From Rhodospirillaceae bacterium (lineage in GTDB: Bacteria > Pseudomonadota > Alphaproteobacteria > Rhodospirillales > UBA2165): DNA of 32,432 bases. Within the stretch, counting starts at the first letter, position 1. The number at the start of each line of letters is the position of its first letter. The notes under the pieces are model-generated. The model was not told the origin of the DNA. It ran no database searches and worked only from the letters and a program-made list of their open reading frames with translations. The translations under genes were made by a program, and so were the position numbers. This document shows positions 15,477-23,714 of this stretch, piece by piece. The stretch spans positions 1 to 32,432 of the forward strand of contig JABHAA010000092.1 of the NCBI GenBank assembly GCA_018674495.1, written 5' to 3'.

Positions 15477-16139
15477 TTAGGGGCAATACGCGCGGAAAAA
15501 GGCGTGGTGGTGAAATCGCGCCTGATCGGGCTCGTGGGCGTATTGGGCGCCGACCGGGCAGGCGCGCCGGGCGGCGCATCCGAAATCCATGCAATCGCCG
15601 CCGCTTGGTCCGGCCAAATGGGCGATGCAGGGATCCATTTCAAAGCCGTCCTCGGTCATGGCGCCCACCGGACAGGTATGGAGGCAGGGCTGATCGTCAC
15701 AATCGTCGCAGGGGCTCGGCGCCTGGCGGCGCGCCGGCACTGAGAAGGTTTCCGCGAATAAAAATAGTCCCCGATACGCATGCCAGAGCCCGTAGGTGGG
15801 ATGGATGAGCGGGCCGACTGGCGATGGGTACACCGCTTCGGCCCGCTGGGCCCAGCGCTGAAACGGGTGATGCGGCGCCCCGCCGAACGGAAACAGTATC
15901 TTGGCGCCGAAGGAAGCGGCGATAGCCTTCAAGACATTGCCTGACCATTCGTTCAGCGGGTCTCCGGCGGCGGCGGGAAATTCGGCGCGGAAGCGGCGCC
16001 AGAAATCACCGCCGGCATTGCCGGCCAAGATAGCGGTGCCGGTGCTGGCGGGCAGTCCGTCCTCGGGGTTCGGATGAAACCCGCCCCGGCATATCATGCC
16101 GGTCTCAGTGATGCGGGCGCTGATGGTGTCATAGTCCAT
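15477..16139 (-). CDS. Iron-sulfur (ferredoxin-like) protein, QueG-like C-terminus
   Basis: The product is 220 aa. The C-terminal third has a cysteine pattern of C-x2-C-x4-C-x3-CP (SPCDDCDDQPCLHTCPVGA) and a second group, CIAHLAGPSGGDCMDFGC followed by RRACPVGA, enough for two [4Fe-4S] clusters. The layout recalls the ferredoxin part of the epoxyqueuosine reductase QueG, but the protein lacks its cobalamin-binding half and is far too short. The N-terminal 140 residues (FWRRFRAEFP, ILFPFGGAPHHPFQRWA) are not a domain I can name. It lies 71 bp upstream of dapF on the same strand and may be co-transcribed with dapF-mtaB-ftsY. Electron-transfer partner unknown. Confidence 0.75.
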   Translation of the reverse strand: MDYDTISARITETGMICRGGFHPNPEDGLPASTGTAILAGNAGGDFWRRFRAEFPAAAGDPLNEWSGNVLKAIAASFGAKILFPFGGAPHHPFQRWAQRAEAVYPSPVGPLIHPTYGLWHAYRGLFLFAETFSVPARRQAPSPCDDCDDQPCLHTCPVGAMTEDGFEMDPCIAHLAGPSGGDCMDFGCAARRACPVGAQYAHEPDQARFHHHAFFRAYCP

Positions 16140-16155
16140 GGTGAAGCTTGTAAAC

Positions 16156-16199
16156 GCAAAAGCCCGCCGGCGCCATATGGAGCGCCGGCGGGCTTTTGC
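16156..16199 (-). terminator. 18-bp-stem intrinsic terminator, bidirectional form
   Basis: GCAAAAGCCCGCCGGCGC (16156-16173) pairs perfectly with 16182-16199 around an 8-base loop. The stem carries AAAA and TTTT at its base on both strands. It directly follows the XRE gene ending at 16201 and precedes the Fe-S protein gene, so it splits the regulator genes from the dapF cluster. Confidence 0.85.
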
Positions 16200-16200
16200 T

Positions 16201-16641
16201 TTAGGGCTCTGCCTGAACCACAGACTCGATCAGTTCCATAAGCGATTTGCGCAGTTGTTTGTCCGGCAGGCTGATATAGATATTGAGTATTTTGACCAGT
16301 TCTCGGGCGCGCGGCGCTAGCCTCGATTGCGCCGCAGGATCCAGCCTTACCGCCGCATCGCCGACTGCCGGAAGATCTTCGAAAAAGAACGCGACTGGGA
16401 CCCGGAATATGCCACCGAGGCAATGCAGCAACGCACCATCGGCGGATTCCTCGCCGTTCTCGATGGATTTCAAGGCCTTGGCCCGGAGGCCCAGCAGGCG
16501 CGCGATATCGCCGACATCGGCGCCGGATTGCTCACGCAATTCGCGGATGCGCAAGCCAATCACAGGATCGGCAATATCACGCCAACCGGCATGGGCCAGA
16601 CTGAGAGAGGTATTCAATTTGGGTTTTTGGCGCGCCGACAT
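16201..16641 (-). CDS. XRE-family transcriptional regulator (first of two)
   Basis: The product is 146 aa with a helix-turn-helix at about residues 28-84 (IGLRIRELREQSGADVGDIARLLGLRAKALKSIENGEES). This is followed by the ...FRVPVAFFFEDLP linker and a helical C-terminus (ARELVKILNIYISLPDKQLRKSLMELIES). The same architecture, HTH then VAFFFE then a helical tail ending in a KxL-x3-I/V repeat, occurs in the next gene (16793-17224), so the two are paralogues; the HTH here is more diverged (ADVGDIARLLG instead of SQTKLGDAIG). It is probably cytoplasmic and dimeric. Upstream, a perfect palindrome beside a TATAAT box (16671-16692) suggests autoregulation. Targets cannot be told. Confidence 0.85.
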   Translation of the reverse strand: MSARQKPKLNTSLSLAHAGWRDIADPVIGLRIRELREQSGADVGDIARLLGLRAKALKSIENGEESADGALLHCLGGIFRVPVAFFFEDLPAVGDAAVRLDPAAQSRLAPRARELVKILNIYISLPDKQLRKSLMELIESVVQAEP

Positions 16642-16670
16642 ACAGGTTCCAATATTCTAATTATGATTGT

Positions 16671-16692
16671 ATTATAAAATCATGTTCGAACA
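16671..16692 (-). promoter_or_regulatory. Putative promoter and operator of the first XRE gene
   Basis: On the minus strand a TATAAT (16671-16676) lies 29 bp before the start codon. A perfect 10-bp palindrome TGTTCGAACA (16683-16692) sits directly upstream of it, in the spacer between -10 and -35, where a repressor would block transcription. Confidence 0.5.
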
Positions 16693-16792
16693 ATGGTATA
16701 ACACCACCTTAAGTCATTGAAAAGATATATGTCCACAATTTATGAATGTAATTATTCGTAGATTCGCTGAGTGTCAGCGCAAAATCCCCCGC

Positions 16793-17224
16793 TTACCCGT
16801 TAGTTTGGGCCAGCGTTTTCACAAATTGAGAGAGTTTTTTTCTAACATTTTCGTCTTTTACACGAAAATAATTATGCATCAATTCGATGGCTTCCCTGGA
16901 CGACATGGGGTCCACATCGAACGTGGTTTGCGAACCTTCGGACAAGCCGGCCAGCTCTTTTGCTGCCTCATCGTCTTCGCCAAGGCCTTCGAAAAAGAAA
17001 GCGACTTCGACGCTCAGAGTTTTGGAAATTTTGAACAGGTTGCTGGCGCCGATGCGATTGGTGCCGTTTTCATACTTTTGCACCTGTTGGAAGGTAACGC
17101 CGATGGCGTCGCCTAGTTTGGTCTGGCTGATCCTCAGACCAACGCGACGCGCGCGCACGCGCGAGCCGACATATTTATCGATCGGGTCCGGCCCGTCATC
17201 TTTGATGGTGCGTCTTCTTGCCAT
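16793..17224 (-). CDS. XRE-family transcriptional regulator (second of two)
   Basis: The product is 143 aa from ATG 17224, chosen because GAGGA lies 6 nt upstream and MARRRTIKDDGPDPIDKYVG is the usual beginning of this alphaproteobacterial family; the frame could be read from 17290 but with no site. The HTH is at about residues 23-75 (VRARRVGLRISQTKLGDAIG, VTFQQVQKYENGTNRIGASNL). Then follow VEVAFFFEGLGE and a C-terminal helix pair (REAIELMHNYFRVKDENVRKKLSQFVKTLA). Relatives of this shape include PraR-like regulators of surface and biofilm traits in rhizobia; carrying that role over would be speculation. It sits 151 bp upstream of its paralogue on the same strand. Confidence 0.88.
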   Translation of the reverse strand: MARRRTIKDDGPDPIDKYVGSRVRARRVGLRISQTKLGDAIGVTFQQVQKYENGTNRIGASNLFKISKTLSVEVAFFFEGLGEDDEAAKELAGLSEGSQTTFDVDPMSSREAIELMHNYFRVKDENVRKKLSQFVKTLAQTNG

Positions 17225-17340
17225 TTTATTCCTCAATTGTTGTTTACAGCGGCAACGATTGCCCTCGTGAACCGCCAAGCTTTTGTGCATTTACGGCAGC
17301 AATAACAGAGCCATATTTACCAACGGTTGGCACCGAAAAT

Positions 17341-17369
17341 GCCTTACAATAATAATTATGTGATGTCAA
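17341..17369 (-). promoter_or_regulatory. Putative promoter of the second XRE gene
   Basis: On the minus strand a perfect TTGACA (17364-17369) is followed after 17 bp by TAAGGC (17341-17346), a weak -10. The start codon is 117 bp downstream, giving a leader of about 110 nt. Confidence 0.45.
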
Positions 17370-17472
17370 AAGCTGGGGATTGCAATTTATTCGCGGAAAA
17401 ATGCAATCGAAATACGTGTTTTCAACAGCACGCGTTTCGCGGTTGGCTGAATTCCGCCATTATACGCCCGCC

Positions 17473-17501
17473 TTGACTTGTAACGCCAGCGGAAATACAG
17501 T
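17473..17501 (+). promoter_or_regulatory. Putative sigma-70 promoter upstream of ffh
   Basis: TTGACT (17473-17478) and TACAGT (17496-17501) are spaced by 17 bp. Transcription would start near 17508, and the only sizeable element before ffh is the terminator hairpin at 17544. Confidence 0.6.
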
Positions 17502-17543
17502 CCGATCCGAATTTGACGCCCCCGAGTTTTTATTCGTTGGCGC

Positions 17544-17578
17544 CGCCAGTCCGCGAGTTTCGCGCACTGGCGTTTTTT
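17544..17578 (+). terminator. Terminator-like hairpin in the ffh leader
   Basis: CGCCAGT (17544-17550) pairs with ACTGGCG (17566-17572), with an inner CGCG/CGCG extension, followed by six T. It lies between the putative promoter (start near 17508) and the ffh start (17642). It would therefore end a transcript of about 70 nt or act as an attenuator for ffh. Confidence 0.75.
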
Positions 17579-17641
17579 GCTTGTAGCTTTCTTTTGGGAT
17601 CGGGCCTCGGCGCGCCAGCGCTGCTGCCTTAGGAACGAACG

Positions 17642-19018
17642 ATGTTTGACGGTTTAAGCGCAAAGCTGGGGGAAGTATTCGACCGGCTAAAAAGACGCGG
17701 CGCGCTGTCCGAAGCGGATGTTTCGGAGGCCATGAACGAGGTGCGCGTGGCGTTGCTGGAAGCCGACGTGGCGTTGCCGGTGGTCAGCGATTTTATCGCC
17801 GCCGTGCAGGAAAAGGCGGTTGGCCACGAAGTGCTGAACAGCGTCACCCCCGGCCAAATGGTGGTCAAGGTGGTGCACGATCATCTGGTCGAGATGCTCG
17901 GCCCGGACGATGCGCCGGTTAATCTGGACGCGGCGCCGCCGGTACCGATTTTGATGGTCGGACTGCAAGGATCGGGCAAAACCACGACCGCTGGTAAACT
18001 GGCCCTGCGCCTGATCCAGCGGGAGCGCAAAAAAGTGCTGCTGGCCGGTTTGGACGTGCAGCGCCCCGCCGCCCAGGAACAGCTTCGAATTTTGGGCGAG
18101 CAGGCCGGTGCCACAACTTTGCAGCCGGTCATTGGCGAGCAACCCCTCGGCATCGCCAAGCGGGCTTTGGACGTGGCCCGCCGCGAAGGCTTCGATGTGG
18201 TTATCCTGGATACCGCCGGGCGCCTCGTTATCGATGCCGAGCTGATGAGTGAAGTGGCGCAGGTGCGGGCCGCCGTCAATCCCGCCGAGACGCTTTTGGT
18301 CACCGACGCCATGGCCGGCCAGGACGCCGTCAACGTGGCCAAGGAATTCAACGAAAAGGTCGGCGTGACCGGCATTGTGCTGACCCGCGTCGATGGCGAT
18401 GCACGCGGCGGCGCGGCGCTGTCCATGCGCGCCGTGACCGGCGTTCCCATTAAGCTGATGGGTGTCGGTGAAAAGCTGGAAGCGCTGGAAAATTTCCAGG
18501 CCGAACGGGTTGCCGGGCGTATGCTGGGCATGGGCGATATTGTCGGTCTGGTGGAACGCGCCGCCGACACGGTTGATAAGGAAGAGGCTGAAAAAGCCGC
18601 CCGGCGCGCGCTCAAGGGCCAGTTCAACCTGGAAGACCTGGGCAATCAGCTAAAGCAAATTCGGGGTATGGGCGATATCGGCGGCTTGCTCGGCATGTTG
18701 CCGGGCGTCGGCAAAATGAAGAAGCAGATGCAGGCGGCCAATGTGGACGACAAGACCATCGCCCATCAGCAGGCGATTATCTCGTCGATGACGCCGAAAG
18801 AACGGCGCAATCCGAAAATCCTGAACGCGCGCCGGCGCAAACGCATCGCGGCTGGCTCCGGCACCTCGGTGCCAGAGGTCAACCGGCTTTTAAAGCAGCA
18901 TCAGCAGATGAGCACGATGATGAAAAAAATGGGCAAGATGGGTAAAAAAGGCCAGATGCCCGGTGCCATGCCGGGAATGCCAAACATGCCCGGGCAGCTT
19001 CCGCCCGGACGCGGATAG
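17642..19018 (+). CDS. ffh: Signal recognition particle protein Ffh
   Basis: The product is 458 aa. Ffh binds 4.5S RNA and the signal sequences of nascent membrane proteins and hands them to FtsY. The N domain spans about 1-95. GTPase motifs follow: GLQGSGKTT (107-115), DVQRPAAQEQL (138-148), DTAGR (190-194), TRVDGDARGG (248-257) and KLMGVGEKLEALENF. The methionine-rich M domain starts near 310, with the RNA-binding part RNPKILNARRRKRIAAGSG; the tail MMKKMGKMGKKGQ plus PGMPNMPG is the expected flexible Met-rich end. It leads the ffh-rpsP-rimM-trmD-rplS run. No 4.5S RNA gene with its GGAA tetraloop motif is visible in this window. Confidence 0.97.
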   Translation: MFDGLSAKLGEVFDRLKRRGALSEADVSEAMNEVRVALLEADVALPVVSDFIAAVQEKAVGHEVLNSVTPGQMVVKVVHDHLVEMLGPDDAPVNLDAAPPVPILMVGLQGSGKTTTAGKLALRLIQRERKKVLLAGLDVQRPAAQEQLRILGEQAGATTLQPVIGEQPLGIAKRALDVARREGFDVVILDTAGRLVIDAELMSEVAQVRAAVNPAETLLVTDAMAGQDAVNVAKEFNEKVGVTGIVLTRVDGDARGGAALSMRAVTGVPIKLMGVGEKLEALENFQAERVAGRMLGMGDIVGLVERAADTVDKEEAEKAARRALKGQFNLEDLGNQLKQIRGMGDIGGLLGMLPGVGKMKKQMQAANVDDKTIAHQQAIISSMTPKERRNPKILNARRRKRIAAGSGTSVPEVNRLLKQHQQMSTMMKKMGKMGKKGQMPGAMPGMPNMPGQLPPGRG

Positions 19019-19065
19019 ATGATACAGATTTTTTCAACAACACCAGTTAGCCAGAGGTAGACAAA

Positions 19066-19101
19066 ATGACAATTCAGTATATTGCGGAGGAAAAACGTTA
19101 G
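19066..19101 (+). other. 11-codon open frame abutting rpsP
   Basis: ATG at 19066 encodes MTIQYIAEEKR, then TAG, which touches the rpsP ATG (19102) with no gap. AGAGG sits about 9 nt upstream, and the rpsP ribosome binding site GCGGAGG lies inside the mini-frame. It could be a coupling leader peptide, or simply chance in a spacer. Confidence 0.35.
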
Positions 19102-19737
19102 ATGGCGATTAGAATCAGACTGTCCCGGGGTGGCGCCAAAAAGCGTCCCTATTATCGCATCGTGGTGGCCGATTCGCGCAGCCCGCGCGATGGCCGTTTT
19201 ATCGAGCGTCTCGGCACCTACAACCCGATGGTTCCCAAGGATCATCCCGAGCGTCTTGTCCTCAAAGAAGACCGCATCCGCCATTGGCTCGGCCATGGCG
19301 CCAAGCCCACCGACCGGGTCGCTCGGTTCCTGGGTGCGGCCAATATCATTGAGCTTCCGGAACGGCGCGAGCAGACCAAGCAAAACCTGCCGCGCGCCAA
19401 GACGCTGGAGCGTATGAAGGAAGCGGAAGAGGCCGCCAAGGCCGCCGCCGAAGCGCCAGCAGAAGAGCCGATCGAGGAAGCTGTAGCCGAAGAGGCACCA
19501 GCGGAAGAAGCTCCGGCTGAGGAAGCGCCCGCCGAGGAAGCGGTAGCCGACGAAGCGCCAGCGGAAGAGGCTCCGGCCGAGGAAGCGCCCGCCGAGGAAG
19601 CGGTAGCCGACGAAGCGCCAGCGGAAGAGGCTCCGGCTGAGGAAGCGGTAGCCGAAGAAGCACCGGCCGAAGACGAGGCGCCGGCGGAAGAGGCCGCGCC
19701 TGAGGAAGCACCGGCGGAAGAAGCCGCCAAGGAGTAG
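19102..19737 (+). CDS. rpsP: 30S ribosomal protein bS16 with long acidic C-terminal extension
   Basis: The product is 211 aa, more than twice the usual 80-100. Residues 1-80 are a normal S16: [61 protein letters not shown]. After a short basic linker ([18 protein letters not shown]) comes a tail of about 104 residues made almost only of Ala, Glu and Pro (AEEAP and EAVAD units), with net charge strongly negative. Many alphaproteobacteria have a modest Ala/Glu extension on S16, but this one is built from a 60-bp tandem DNA repeat (19501-19620 plus a partial copy). S16 is an early assembly protein at the 30S body; the tail would project outward. Ribosome binding site GCGGAGG; rimM follows after 11 bp. 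Confidence 0.95.
   Translation: MAIRIRLSRGGAKKRPYYRIVVADSRSPRDGRFIERLGTYNPMVPKDHPERLVLKEDRIRHWLGHGAKPTDRVARFLGAANIIELPERREQTKQNLPRAKTLERMKEAEEAAKAAAEAPAEEPIEEAVAEEAPAEEAPAEEAPAEEAVADEAPAEEAPAEEAPAEEAVADEAPAEEAPAEEAVAEEAPAEDEAPAEEAAPEEAPAEEAAKE
19501..19655 (+). repeat. 60-bp tandem repeat inside rpsP
   Basis: 19501-19560 and 19561-19620 are identical at 58 of 60 positions (differences at 19509/19569 and 19518/19578). A third copy from 19621 lacks 15 bp and then diverges. The unit encodes 20 residues of the AEEAP/EAVAD tail. Such repeats change copy number easily. Confidence 0.9.
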
Positions 19738-19748
19738 GCGAAACGAAC

Positions 19749-20321
19749 ATGGAGGATGCGCCCAAACGGATATGCCTGGGTGTGATCACCGGCGCCCACG
19801 GAATTGGGGGCGCCGTCAGGATCAAATGCTTCACCAGCGTCGCCAGGGACATTGGTAAGTTTGGTCCCTTGAGCGACGCCGATGGCGCCAGGATATTCGA
19901 GTTGCGGGTACAAAGCGACACGCCCAAGGGTCTGATCGCGCGCATCGGCGGCGTCGATGACCGCAACCAGGCCGAGGCGTTGAAGGGCACGGAACTTTAT
20001 GTGGCGCGCGGCGCGCTACCGGACGCGGACGAGGACGAGTTTTATTATACGGACCTGATCGGCCTGGCGGCCTATGGGACCGACGGAAACAAACTGGGTG
20101 TTGTGAAGACCATGAACAATTTCGGCGCCGGCGAAGTGATGGAGATCGAATTGGAGACGGGCGGATCGGTCATGATCCCGTTTACCAAATCGGCTGTCCC
20201 ATTGGTGGATCTGGCGGCGGCGCGCATCGTTGCCGATCCGCCGTCCGGCCTAATGCCGGCGCCAAAGAAGGAAAAGTCAGCCTCCAAAAAGAGGCCGAAA
20301 AGGAAAAGACAAAGCGAATGA
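19749..20321 (+). CDS. rimM: 16S rRNA processing protein RimM
   Basis: The product is 190 aa. RimM helps mature the 30S head and works with ribosomal protein S19. The N-terminal domain begins [22 protein letters not shown], the family hallmark; [20 protein letters not shown] follows, and the PRC-barrel half shows [34 protein letters not shown] and [19 protein letters not shown]. The last 20 residues are a Lys/Arg-rich extension ([18 protein letters not shown]) typical of neither E. coli nor most models and possibly rRNA-contacting. The stop overlaps trmD as ATGA, so it is coupled to it. Confidence 0.95.
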   Translation: MEDAPKRICLGVITGAHGIGGAVRIKCFTSVARDIGKFGPLSDADGARIFELRVQSDTPKGLIARIGGVDDRNQAEALKGTELYVARGALPDADEDEFYYTDLIGLAAYGTDGNKLGVVKTMNNFGAGEVMEIELETGGSVMIPFTKSAVPLVDLAAARIVADPPSGLMPAPKKEKSASKKRPKRKRQSE

Positions 20322-21046
20322 CGGCTGAAAACGCCATATGGAGGGCCACGGTCCTCACCCTGTTTCCGGAGATGTTTCCGGGGCACCTCGGCCATTCCTT
20401 GGCCGGTAAGGCTTTGGCGGACGGTCTTTGGTCGCTGGATGCGCACGATATTCGGAGCGCGGCGGCGGACAAACACGCCACCGTAGATGACACACCGTTC
20501 GGCGGCGGTCCCGGTATGGTGATGCGCGCCGATGTGATCGATGCGGCGCTCACCGGCGTTGCCGGCGCGGGCACCGATCAAGCGGCACCGCGCCCGGTGA
20601 TTTATATGACGCCAAGGGGTGCGCCCCTGACCCAGGCCCGCATTGCCGAGTTGGCGGCGGGGCCCGGGGTGGTTTTGTTGTGCGGGCGCTATGAAGGCAT
20701 CGACGAGCGCGTCGTCGAGGCCTGGAATATGGAAGAGATCAGCATCGGCGACTTCGTTTTGTCCGGCGGCGAGCCGGCGGCGATGGCGCTGATCGATGCC
20801 GCCGTGCGCCTGTTGCCGGGCGTCATCGGCAGCAAATTGTCCTTCGCTGAAGAAAGTTTCGAAGGGGGATTGCTCGAATATCCCCATTACACCCGGCCCC
20901 GCGTTTGGCGGGACCGCGAAGTGCCCGAGGTATTGTTGTCCGGGCATCACGGAAAAGTCGATGCCTGGCGCAAGGTCCAGGCCGAGAAAGCAACCGAAGA
21001 GCGACGCCCGGATCTTTGGAACCGGTATGCCGCAAAGAATTTATGA
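20318..21046 (+). CDS. trmD: tRNA (guanine-37-N1)-methyltransferase TrmD
   Basis: The product is 242 aa. TrmD methylates G37 next to the anticodon and prevents +1 frameshifting, using S-adenosylmethionine in a trefoil-knot site. Motifs: [11 protein letters not shown] (residues 14-24), [10 protein letters not shown] (61-70), [12 protein letters not shown] (121-132) and the knot [17 protein letters not shown] (140-156). Near the C-terminus are [32 protein letters not shown], where the catalytic Asp region is conserved. It starts within the rimM stop and is followed 15 bp later by rplS. Confidence 0.96.
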   Translation: MTAENAIWRATVLTLFPEMFPGHLGHSLAGKALADGLWSLDAHDIRSAAADKHATVDDTPFGGGPGMVMRADVIDAALTGVAGAGTDQAAPRPVIYMTPRGAPLTQARIAELAAGPGVVLLCGRYEGIDERVVEAWNMEEISIGDFVLSGGEPAAMALIDAAVRLLPGVIGSKLSFAEESFEGGLLEYPHYTRPRVWRDREVPEVLLSGHHGKVDAWRKVQAEKATEERRPDLWNRYAAKNL

Positions 21047-21061
21047 CCGAGGATTGGAACC

Positions 21062-21592
21062 ATGGATACCATTCAACAACTTGAACAAGAACAGATCGCC
21101 AAACTGACGGCGAACAAAGAAATCCCAACCTTCGCCGCCGGCGACACGGTACGCGTTGCCGTGAAAGTGGTTGAAGGATCACGGGAACGGATACAGGCCT
21201 TCGAAGGGGTCTGTATCGCGCGCAAAAATGACGGGCTCAATTCCGCCTTCACGGTGCGCAAGCTGTCCTACGGCGAGGGCGTGGAAAGGGTATTTCAGCT
21301 CTATTCGCCCAACGTCACCGGCATCGAGGTGATCCGCCGGGGCGATGTGCGCCGCGCCAAGCTTTATTATCTGCGCGGTCTGCAAGGCAAGCGCGCCCGC
21401 ATCGCCGAGCGTACCGACGGCTATGCCGCCAAGATCGCCGCCGGAGAGCGCGAAGTGGCCGCCCAGGTAAAAGCCGCCAATCAGGCCGCCGCCAAGGCCT
21501 CCAAGAAAACTCCTAAGAATGCGCCAACCGAAGCGCCCGAGGAAAGCGATGCGGCTACGGATGCCGGCGACGACACGCCTTCGACTAGCTGA
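21062..21592 (+). CDS. rplS: 50S ribosomal protein bL19
   Basis: The product is 176 aa, against about 115-130 usual. The first 120 residues are a standard L19: [92 protein letters not shown]19 sits at the 30S-50S interface. The C-terminal 55 residues are first Ala/Lys-rich ([28 protein letters not shown]), then acidic ([12 protein letters not shown]). So both ribosomal proteins of this operon carry low-complexity tails, though this one is shorter. It closes the trmD operon; leuC follows after 32 bp. Confidence 0.95.
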   Translation: MDTIQQLEQEQIAKLTANKEIPTFAAGDTVRVAVKVVEGSRERIQAFEGVCIARKNDGLNSAFTVRKLSYGEGVERVFQLYSPNVTGIEVIRRGDVRRAKLYYLRGLQGKRARIAERTDGYAAKIAAGEREVAAQVKAANQAAAKASKKTPKNAPTEAPEESDAATDAGDDTPSTS

Positions 21593-21624
21593 TCACCGCT
21601 GGCGTAACTGGGGACCTTTATAAA

Positions 21625-23031
21625 ATGAGCAACGCGAAAACACTGTTCGACAAAATCTGGGACGCGCATGTTGTTGACGAGCAGGATGACGGCACTTGCG
21701 TCATCTATATTGATCGCCACCTGGTGCACGAGGTAACCACGCCGCAGGCCTTCGACGGATTGCGCAATACCGGGCGCGGCGTCCGGCGGCCCGAACTGAC
21801 CCTGGCGGTTGCCGATCACAACGTGCCGACCACCGACCGCAGCCAAGGCATCGATGAGGAGCAATCGCGCATCCAGGTCGAAGCCTTGGAAAAGAACTGC
21901 AAGGAATTCGGCATCGAATTGTACGGTATGGATGATATCCGCCAAGGCATCTGCCACGTGGTTGGACCTGAGCAAGGCTTCACTCTGCCGGGCACGACGC
22001 TGGTGTGCGGCGATTCGCACACCGCCACCCACGGCGCCCTTGGCTCCCTGGCGTTCGGCATCGGAACGTCCGAGGTGGAACATGTGCTGGCCACCCAAAC
22101 CATGATCCAGACCAAGGCCAAGAACATGCGTGTCTCGGTCAATGGCGCGTTGCCAGTCGGCGTCACCTCCAAAGATATGATATTGGCGATTATTGGAAAA
22201 ATCGGCACTGCCGGCGGTACCGGTTGCGCGATAGAGTTTGCCGGCGAAGCGGTGCGCGCCCTATCCATGGAAGGCCGCATGACGGTCTGCAACATGACCA
22301 TCGAAGCCGGCGCCCGCGCCGGTCTAATCGCGCCCGATCAGATCACCTTCGACTATGTCATGGGCCGCCCGATGGCGCCCAAGGCCGGCGCATTCGAGAT
22401 GGCGGTGGAATATTGGAAGACCCTCCATACGGACGACGGCGCCAAATTCGATACCGAAGTGAGCCTGGAGGCTGCTGACATTCCGCCCATGGTAACCTGG
22501 GGCACCAGCCCCGAAGACGTGGCGCCGATCACCGGCGCCGTTCCCAGCCCGGACGGCGAAACCGACGAGGGCCGTCGCAACAAGATGCGGCGCTCACTGG
22601 AATATATGGGCCTGGAAGCGGGCACGCCGATGACCGATATCAAGATCGACACCATGTTTATCGGCTCGTGCACCAATAGCCGCATCGAAGATTTGCGCGC
22701 CGCCGCCGTTGTCGCCGAAGGCCGCCAGGTGGCCGATCACGTACAGGCGCTGGTGGTGCCGGGATCGGGCCTGATCAAGGAATTGGCGGAAGCCGAAGGC
22801 CTCGACAAGATATTTACCGAGGCTGGCTTTCAATGGCGCGAGGCTGGCTGCTCCATGTGTCTGGCCATGAACGCCGACAAGTTGAAGCCAGGTGAGCGTT
22901 CGGCCTCCACGTCTAACCGCAACTTCGAAGGCCGTCAGGGACCCGGCGGGCGCACCCATCTGGTCAGCCCGGCGATGGCCGCCGCCGCCGCCATTGCGGG
23001 TCACCTCACCGACGTGCGCGATTTGGATTAA
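21625..23031 (+). CDS. leuC: 3-isopropylmalate dehydratase large subunit
   Basis: The product is 468 aa. LeuC with LeuD isomerises 2- to 3-isopropylmalate in leucine synthesis, using a [4Fe-4S] cluster of the aconitase type. The cluster cysteines are C349 ([13 protein letters not shown]) and C409/C412 ([10 protein letters not shown]). Also visible: [13 protein letters not shown] at the start, [50 protein letters not shown] and [28 protein letters not shown]. Length fits the single-subunit bacterial form. A GGGGA lies upstream of ATG 21625; leuD follows after 11 bp. Confidence 0.97.
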   Translation: MSNAKTLFDKIWDAHVVDEQDDGTCVIYIDRHLVHEVTTPQAFDGLRNTGRGVRRPELTLAVADHNVPTTDRSQGIDEEQSRIQVEALEKNCKEFGIELYGMDDIRQGICHVVGPEQGFTLPGTTLVCGDSHTATHGALGSLAFGIGTSEVEHVLATQTMIQTKAKNMRVSVNGALPVGVTSKDMILAIIGKIGTAGGTGCAIEFAGEAVRALSMEGRMTVCNMTIEAGARAGLIAPDQITFDYVMGRPMAPKAGAFEMAVEYWKTLHTDDGAKFDTEVSLEAADIPPMVTWGTSPEDVAPITGAVPSPDGETDEGRRNKMRRSLEYMGLEAGTPMTDIKIDTMFIGSCTNSRIEDLRAAAVVAEGRQVADHVQALVVPGSGLIKELAEAEGLDKIFTEAGFQWREAGCSMCLAMNADKLKPGERSASTSNRNFEGRQGPGGRTHLVSPAMAAAAAIAGHLTDVRDLD

Positions 23032-23042
23032 GGAGACGCGAT

Positions 23043-23645
23043 ATGGATAAATTTACAACCCTCACCGGCGTCGCGGCGCCGCTGGATTTGATCAATGTGG
23101 ATACCGACATGATCATCCCGGCCCGCTTTTTGAAATCCATCAAGCGCACCGGCTTCGGCAAGGACCTGTTCTATACTTTGCGCTTTGACGAAAGCGGCAA
23201 CGAGCGCGAGGAATTCGTGCTCAACAAATCTGCTTACCGGAACGCCGAGGTGCTTATCGGCGGCAAGAATTTCGGCTGCGGCTCGTCGCGCGAGCATGCC
23301 CCCTGGGCGCTCATGGATTTCGGCATCAAATGCGTCATCGCCCCCGATTTCGCCGACATCTTCTATAACAACTCCTTCAAGAACGGCATGCTGCTGATCA
23401 AGCTGCCCCAGGAACAGGTGGACCAGTTGATGGAAGACGCCAAAAGCGGCGCCAACGCCACCGTGACGGTGGATCTGGAAGCCCAGGAAATCCACCGCCC
23501 GGATGGCGAAGTGATCAAATTCGACATCGATCCGTTCAAGAAGCATTGCCTGTTGAACGGCCTCGACGACATCAGCCTCACTTTACAAAAAGAAAACAAG
23601 ATCGCCGGCTTCGAAGAGGCGCGCAAAAGCCAGCCTTGGCTGTAG
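23043..23645 (+). CDS. leuD: 3-isopropylmalate dehydratase small subunit
   Basis: The product is 200 aa with AAGGAG upstream. It is the swivel domain that completes the LeuC active site. Motifs are [26 protein letters not shown] (18-43), [17 protein letters not shown] (74-90), [24 protein letters not shown] and [15 protein letters not shown]. It is cotranscribed with leuC by position. The DNA to leuB (23646-23714) is 69 bp without a clear terminator. Confidence 0.97.
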   Translation: MDKFTTLTGVAAPLDLINVDTDMIIPARFLKSIKRTGFGKDLFYTLRFDESGNEREEFVLNKSAYRNAEVLIGGKNFGCGSSREHAPWALMDFGIKCVIAPDFADIFYNNSFKNGMLLIKLPQEQVDQLMEDAKSGANATVTVDLEAQEIHRPDGEVIKFDIDPFKKHCLLNGLDDISLTLQKENKIAGFEEARKSQPWL

Positions 23646-23714
23646 GGCAGGTAATCCACCCGGTCTACCGGTCCGCTGTAAATTCATTTCAGATATAACT
23701 TGTGAGGGTTTAAC

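Larger units (their letters stand above)
17225..17641. other. Divergent intergenic region between XRE gene and ffh
   Basis: No convincing gene lies in these 417 bp. A 68-codon frame at 17380-17586 has no family-like content and crosses the terminator. What is visible: a minus-strand promoter for the XRE gene (17341-17369), a plus-strand promoter (17473-17501), and a terminator hairpin (17544-17578) ahead of ffh. Confidence 0.7.

Noticed and set aside
17380..17586. 68-codon frame upstream of ffh
   Set aside because: It spans a promoter and a terminator hairpin and has no family-like sequence.
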